64,000 nt of DNA from Herpetosiphon geysericola (lineage in GTDB: Bacteria > Chloroflexota > Chloroflexia > Chloroflexales > Herpetosiphonaceae), in assembly GCF_001306135.1 (NCBI RefSeq), contig NZ_LGKP01000012.1, forward strand, positions 246,831 through 310,830. Reading direction: 5' to 3'. The position numbers and the translations under genes are program-made. Positions 61,831 to 64,000 of the stretch are shown one piece after another (position 1 is the stretch's first letter; the number at the start of each line of letters is the position of its first letter). The notes below the pieces were generated by a model. That model searched no databases. It was given only the letters and a program-made list of their open reading frames with translations, and had not been told where the DNA came from.

Positions 61831-62535
61831 TTAGATATGGAGTCCACACTCGGTTTTATTAAAGCCAGCCCAGCGTCCGCTGCGTGGGTCACCGTTCACA
61901 GGGTGGCTTGTACAAGTATGACATCCGAGGCTGGTATAACCTTGGTCAAGCAATGGATTATATGGCACACCATTGGCATGAATGTAACGCCAGATATCGC
62001 GTTCAGTCCACAAGGCTAGGGGGCAAATTTTAACCAATTGATGTTTGTCGTTCCAAGAAACCACCGGCGTATTGGCGCGAGTGCTGCTTTGGTCGCGGCG
62101 CAGCGCGGTGAGCCACGCGTCGTATGGCGCAAGCACATTTTTGAGTGGCTCGACCTTCCGCAGCTTGCAGCACAAATCGGGATTCGTGCCCCAAAGCTCT
62201 GGGCCGTGGGTTGCAGCTTGTTCGGCCACGGTTTGGGTTGGGCGCGAATATTGCACCGTAATTCCGTAGTGCTTTTCGATTTGCTCAACCAAGGCATAGG
62301 TTTCGCTGAAGAGCAAGCCAGTATCAAGCACCAACACTGGCAGATTTGGCTCGATTTTGAGCGCCATATCGAGCAACACCATGCCAGAAGAGCCACCAAA
62401 CGAGCACGTCAGGGCGAGGTTTGGAAAATAGTGATCGATCGCCCACCGCACAATTGCTTGTGGAGTTTGGCTAGTTAATTGTGTATCGAGGGCTGTTAGC
62501 GCCTCGCGGCTTGGCAGAGTTGCGTGCATGACCAT
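61831..62535 (-). CDS. cysH: Adenylylsulfate (APS) reductase, CysH family
   Basis: 234 residues, beginning at ATG 62535 or the in-frame ATG 62529. The PP-loop-type core is LALTCSFGGSSGMVLLDMAL. The catalytic Cys is in the C-terminal TECGLHI (Cys230). DLCCKLRKVEP and LGCHTCTSHP supply the CC and C-x2-C pairs that hold a [4Fe-4S] cluster; this marks the APS-using type, not the PAPS-using type of enteric bacteria. The enzyme makes sulfite and AMP. It is the first gene after the SAM-I riboswitch. Confidence 0.93.
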   Translation of the reverse strand: MVMHATLPSREALTALDTQLTSQTPQAIVRWAIDHYFPNLALTCSFGGSSGMVLLDMALKIEPNLPVLVLDTGLLFSETYALVEQIEKHYGITVQYSRPTQTVAEQAATHGPELWGTNPDLCCKLRKVEPLKNVLAPYDAWLTALRRDQSSTRANTPVVSWNDKHQLVKICPLALWTERDIWRYIHANGVPYNPLLDQGYTSLGCHTCTSHPVNGDPRSGRWAGFNKTECGLHI

Positions 62536-62569
62536 AAAAAAACCTCATCTGTATATTGGGCAGATGAGG
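62536..62569 (-). terminator. SAM-I riboswitch terminator that also contains the cysH ribosome site
   Basis: Minus strand: CCTCATCTG, loop, CAGATGAGG, then seven T and ATG. The 3' arm holds GAGG at the right distance from ATG 62535. So when this stem forms it can both stop transcription and hide the ribosome site. Confidence 0.85.
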
Positions 62570-62600
62570 AGCAGGGATCGTGGCATTGCTGTCACACACT

Positions 62601-62714
62601 ACTGCTCATCTGTCAGACATCACTGTCGGAATTAGCACCTTATACTTAACTGATCAGGTTAAGGATGGTTGCTGGAGCTTCGTCGGGCCGATCCCTCCGC
62701 TCCTCTGGATGAGT
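62601..62714 (-). promoter_or_regulatory. SAM-I (S-box) riboswitch aptamer
   Basis: Minus strand, P1 pairs CTCATC (62708-62713) with GATGAG (62604-62609). Inside it come GGAGCGGAGGGA, CCCGACGAAGCTCCAGCAACC (62667-62687), and the near-invariant GGTGCTAATTCC (62628-62639). The 3' strand of P1 (CAGATGAGCAG) is also complementary to the first arm of the terminator (CTGCTCCTCATCTG), giving the antiterminator. High SAM keeps P1 closed and turns the sulfate operon off. Confidence 0.95.
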
Positions 62715-62744
62715 GCAACGGGTATAGATTGTTAAGCTGCGAGG

Positions 62745-62773
62745 AATATAACATACTTGATAAACAAAGTCAA
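62745..62773 (-). promoter_or_regulatory. Promoter of the sulfate assimilation operon
   Basis: Minus strand TTGACT (62768-62773) and TATATT (62745-62750) with 17-base spacing. The start falls about 25 bases before the SAM-I aptamer. Confidence 0.82.
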
Positions 62774-62906
62774 GAATTATTCTAGTGTATTTTCGTCAAG
62801 AATTGGAGTATACTTAATAACGGACGATTTAGGCCTTTCTAGTGGGAAATTTTATTCTGTCTAGCTCTCTAGCTAGGAGCTGTGATAGCAAAGGATAGTT
62901 AACTAA

Positions 62907-63449
62907 ATGACTCAACAATATGCCCAAGCAACGCTTGGTAATGGTTGTTTTTGGTGTACTGAGGCCGTATTTGATGACCTTCAAGGAATTATTAGTGTTG
63001 AATCGGGGTATGCTGGTGGCCATGTTGCTAACCCAACCTATGAAGAGGTTTGTGGTAAAAAAACGGGCCATGCAGAAGTTGTGCGCTTAACCTATGATCC
63101 AAGCGTGCTCAATTTTAGCCAAATCTTGGATGTCTTTTTTGCCACCCATAACCCAACAACATTGAACCGCCAAGGTAATGATGTAGGGCCACAGTATCGC
63201 TCAGTCATTTTTTATCACGATGGTGAGCAAAAGGTGCTGGCAGAACAAGCGATTGCCAATTTGAACGCGAGTGGTCAATGGCCCGACCCGATTGTGACCG
63301 AAGTTACGCCAATTAATAATTACTATGAGGCCGAGGATTATCACCAAGAATATTTTGCTCATCACCCATTCCAGCCCTATTGTATGGCGGTGGTGTCACC
63401 CAAAGTCCAAAAATTTCGCAAAGAATTTAGCAAGCAACGCAAATCATAA
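62907..63449 (+). CDS. msrA: Peptide methionine sulfoxide reductase A
   Basis: 180 residues. NGCFWCTEAVFDDLQGI has the catalytic Cys14 of the GCFWC motif. SGYAGGHVANPTYEEVCGKK TGHAEVV and DVGPQYRSVIFYHDGEQ are family blocks. It reduces the S-form of methionine sulfoxide in proteins. AAGGA lies about 12 bases before the ATG. The gene is divergent from the cysH operon, sharing a 200-base region. Confidence 0.95.
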   Translation: MTQQYAQATLGNGCFWCTEAVFDDLQGIISVESGYAGGHVANPTYEEVCGKKTGHAEVVRLTYDPSVLNFSQILDVFFATHNPTTLNRQGNDVGPQYRSVIFYHDGEQKVLAEQAIANLNASGQWPDPIVTEVTPINNYYEAEDYHQEYFAHHPFQPYCMAVVSPKVQKFRKEFSKQRKS

Positions 63450-63481
63450 AGGAACTCAGAACAGAGAGCAGAGAACATAGC

Positions 63482-63704
63482 TGGATTGGTTCATTGCGTT
63501 GGCAACCAGTGTATTGCCGCAATCCACCCCCATCGAGGGTTGGTTTTCGCTGTCCACCACGCATCCGCAGGTTCATCAATGGATGGCGTTTGGTCGCGTC
63601 GTGCCCTTGAGGGGGTGCAGGGGGATTAAAGCCCCCTGCGTTTCCCGCTGGCGGGACGGAAGGGTGGAAAAGAACGATGGTGGTTAACGTGATGAACCAT
63701 TACA
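63482..63704 (-). mobile_element. MITE-like element, complete copy (223 bp)
   Basis: The ends are TGGATTGGTTCATT (63482-63495) and GATGAACCATTACA (63691-63704), which are inverted repeats of each other (about 11 of 14). The palindromic core is at 63606-63670. The part 63496-63605 matches, inverted, the right half of the element at 35714-37274. Flanking text is AACATAG on the left and CATAGAACA on the right, as with the other copy. There is no coding capacity. Confidence 0.78.
63606..63670 (-). repeat. Palindromic two-hairpin repeat core, copy 7
   Basis: GGGGGTGCAGGGGGATTAAA, GCCCCCTGCGTTTCCCGC and TGGCGGGACGGAAGGGTGG: both stems are perfect. It lies within the MITE-like element at 63482-63704. 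Confidence 0.9.
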
Positions 63705-63723
63705 CATAGAACATACAACATAT

Positions 63724-63830
63724 GAGGGATCGGGGGGCAGGGGCGAGGGGCCAGCGTATAGGCAAAAAACCTATAGCCCCTCGCCCCGATCCCTTCGCGG
63801 TCTTCGTGCCCTTCGCGGTTCCGTCCGTTC
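63724..63830. repeat. Composite repeat text before the rRNA-type promoters
   Basis: GGGATCGGGGGGCAGGGG and CCCCTCGCCCCGATCCC flank a hairpin, then CTTCGCGGTCTTCGTGCCC and TTCGCGGTTCCG (reverse CGAAG array). No gene. Confidence 0.6.
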
Positions 63831-63858
63831 ATGCGCGCGTGGATCAGGAATGTGGCAT

Positions 63859-63887
63859 TTGACAACGCCGCCAATCTGCGGTAGAAT
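63859..63887 (+). promoter_or_regulatory. Tandem rRNA-type promoter P1
   Basis: TTGACA (63859-63864), 17 bases, TAGAAT (63882-63887). The spacer ends GCGG before TAGAAT, as in P2. A GTCTGG-TTCG-CCAGAC hairpin lies at 63909-63924. Confidence 0.85.
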
Positions 63888-63963
63888 CCCCGGGCTGTCA
63901 ACGAAGCGTCTGGTTCGCCAGACAGGACACTCACAACTGAGAAAATCGCCCGCAGCGCTCGAT

Positions 63964-63992
63964 TTGACAAGGATTGGCGGCTGTGGTAGAAT
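63964..63992 (+). promoter_or_regulatory. Tandem rRNA-type promoter P2
   Basis: TTGACA (63964-63969), 17 bases, TAGAAT (63987-63992), 105 bases after P1, with similar spacer and CCTCAGGC downstream. The transcript leaves the window at once, so the target is not visible. Confidence 0.85.
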
Positions 63993-64000
63993 CCTCAGGC

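Overview
The window most likely comes from a filamentous, gliding-type Chloroflexota bacterium close to Herpetosiphon. This is an inference from several signs: moderate GC with heavy TTG/CAA codon use, secreted proteins with long NTPT linkers, C-termini ending in a Y-(L/V)-P-x-A-(K/R)-R motif, a B-type sdhCAB operon, and intergenic DNA full of short dispersed repeats. No rRNA gene lies inside the window. Two tRNA-Ser genes (TGA, GCT) do, and the last 150 bases hold two tandem consensus promoters of the kind that precede rRNA operons.

Layout. 1-1826: 3'-truncated secreted N-acetylmuramoyl-L-alanine amidase. 2388-4555: eutBC, B12-dependent ethanolamine ammonia-lyase, followed by a decayed beta-helix gene. 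5152-29427: an exported and surface-protein region (membrane protein with TPR-like tail, beta-helix lipoprotein, tandem cyclase protein, 1030-residue NTPT-linker protein, serine beta-lactamase-like lipoprotein, two pectin-lyase-fold proteins, a choice-of-anchor-Q protein). Interspersed are tRNA-Ser genes, tryptophan 2,3-dioxygenase, an HxlR regulator with a divergent dihydrofolate-reductase-like gene, a CAT-like acetyltransferase and a large XRE/STAND/TPR regulator. 29445-31889 is a heparinase II/III-like lyase, probably co-transcribed with the preceding beta-helix gene.

31890-37500 is the accessory zone. It holds dispersed repeats, an orphan degenerate mini-CRISPR with a tRNA-3'-end-like spacer, four very small genes, an RNase HI gene truncated at a repeat hairpin, and a high-GC IS4-like element. 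That element sits inside a copy of a MITE-like repeat, with 16-bp terminal inverted repeats and an 11-bp target duplication.

37500-64000 is mostly housekeeping: sdhCAB; a ferric-siderophore uptake operon (two FecCD permeases, ATPase, two binding lipoproteins, FhuF-like reductase) with a strong promoter and repeat operator; ohr/ohrR; pyrG with a leader terminator; two glycosyltransferases; plsY and a diacylglycerol-kinase-like gene; siroheme synthesis genes; and the sulfate assimilation set cysH-sat-cysC-sulfite reductase. The sulfate set is controlled by a SAM-I riboswitch whose terminator stem also contains the Shine-Dalgarno sequence of cysH. The siroheme genes supply the cofactor of the sulfite reductase; a MITE-like repeat separates them from the rest of the sulfur cluster. 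msrA follows, then a complete MITE-like copy and the rRNA-type promoters.

Intergenic repeats are the most distinctive feature: (a) a two-hairpin palindromic core present about seven times, in at least two cases the centre of a 220-240 bp element with terminal inverted repeats; (b) 9-nt CACGAAGRR arrays; (c) 8-nt ATAGAACA arrays; (d) TCATCCYT and GACCCCTA arrays; (e) a terminator-like hairpin family.
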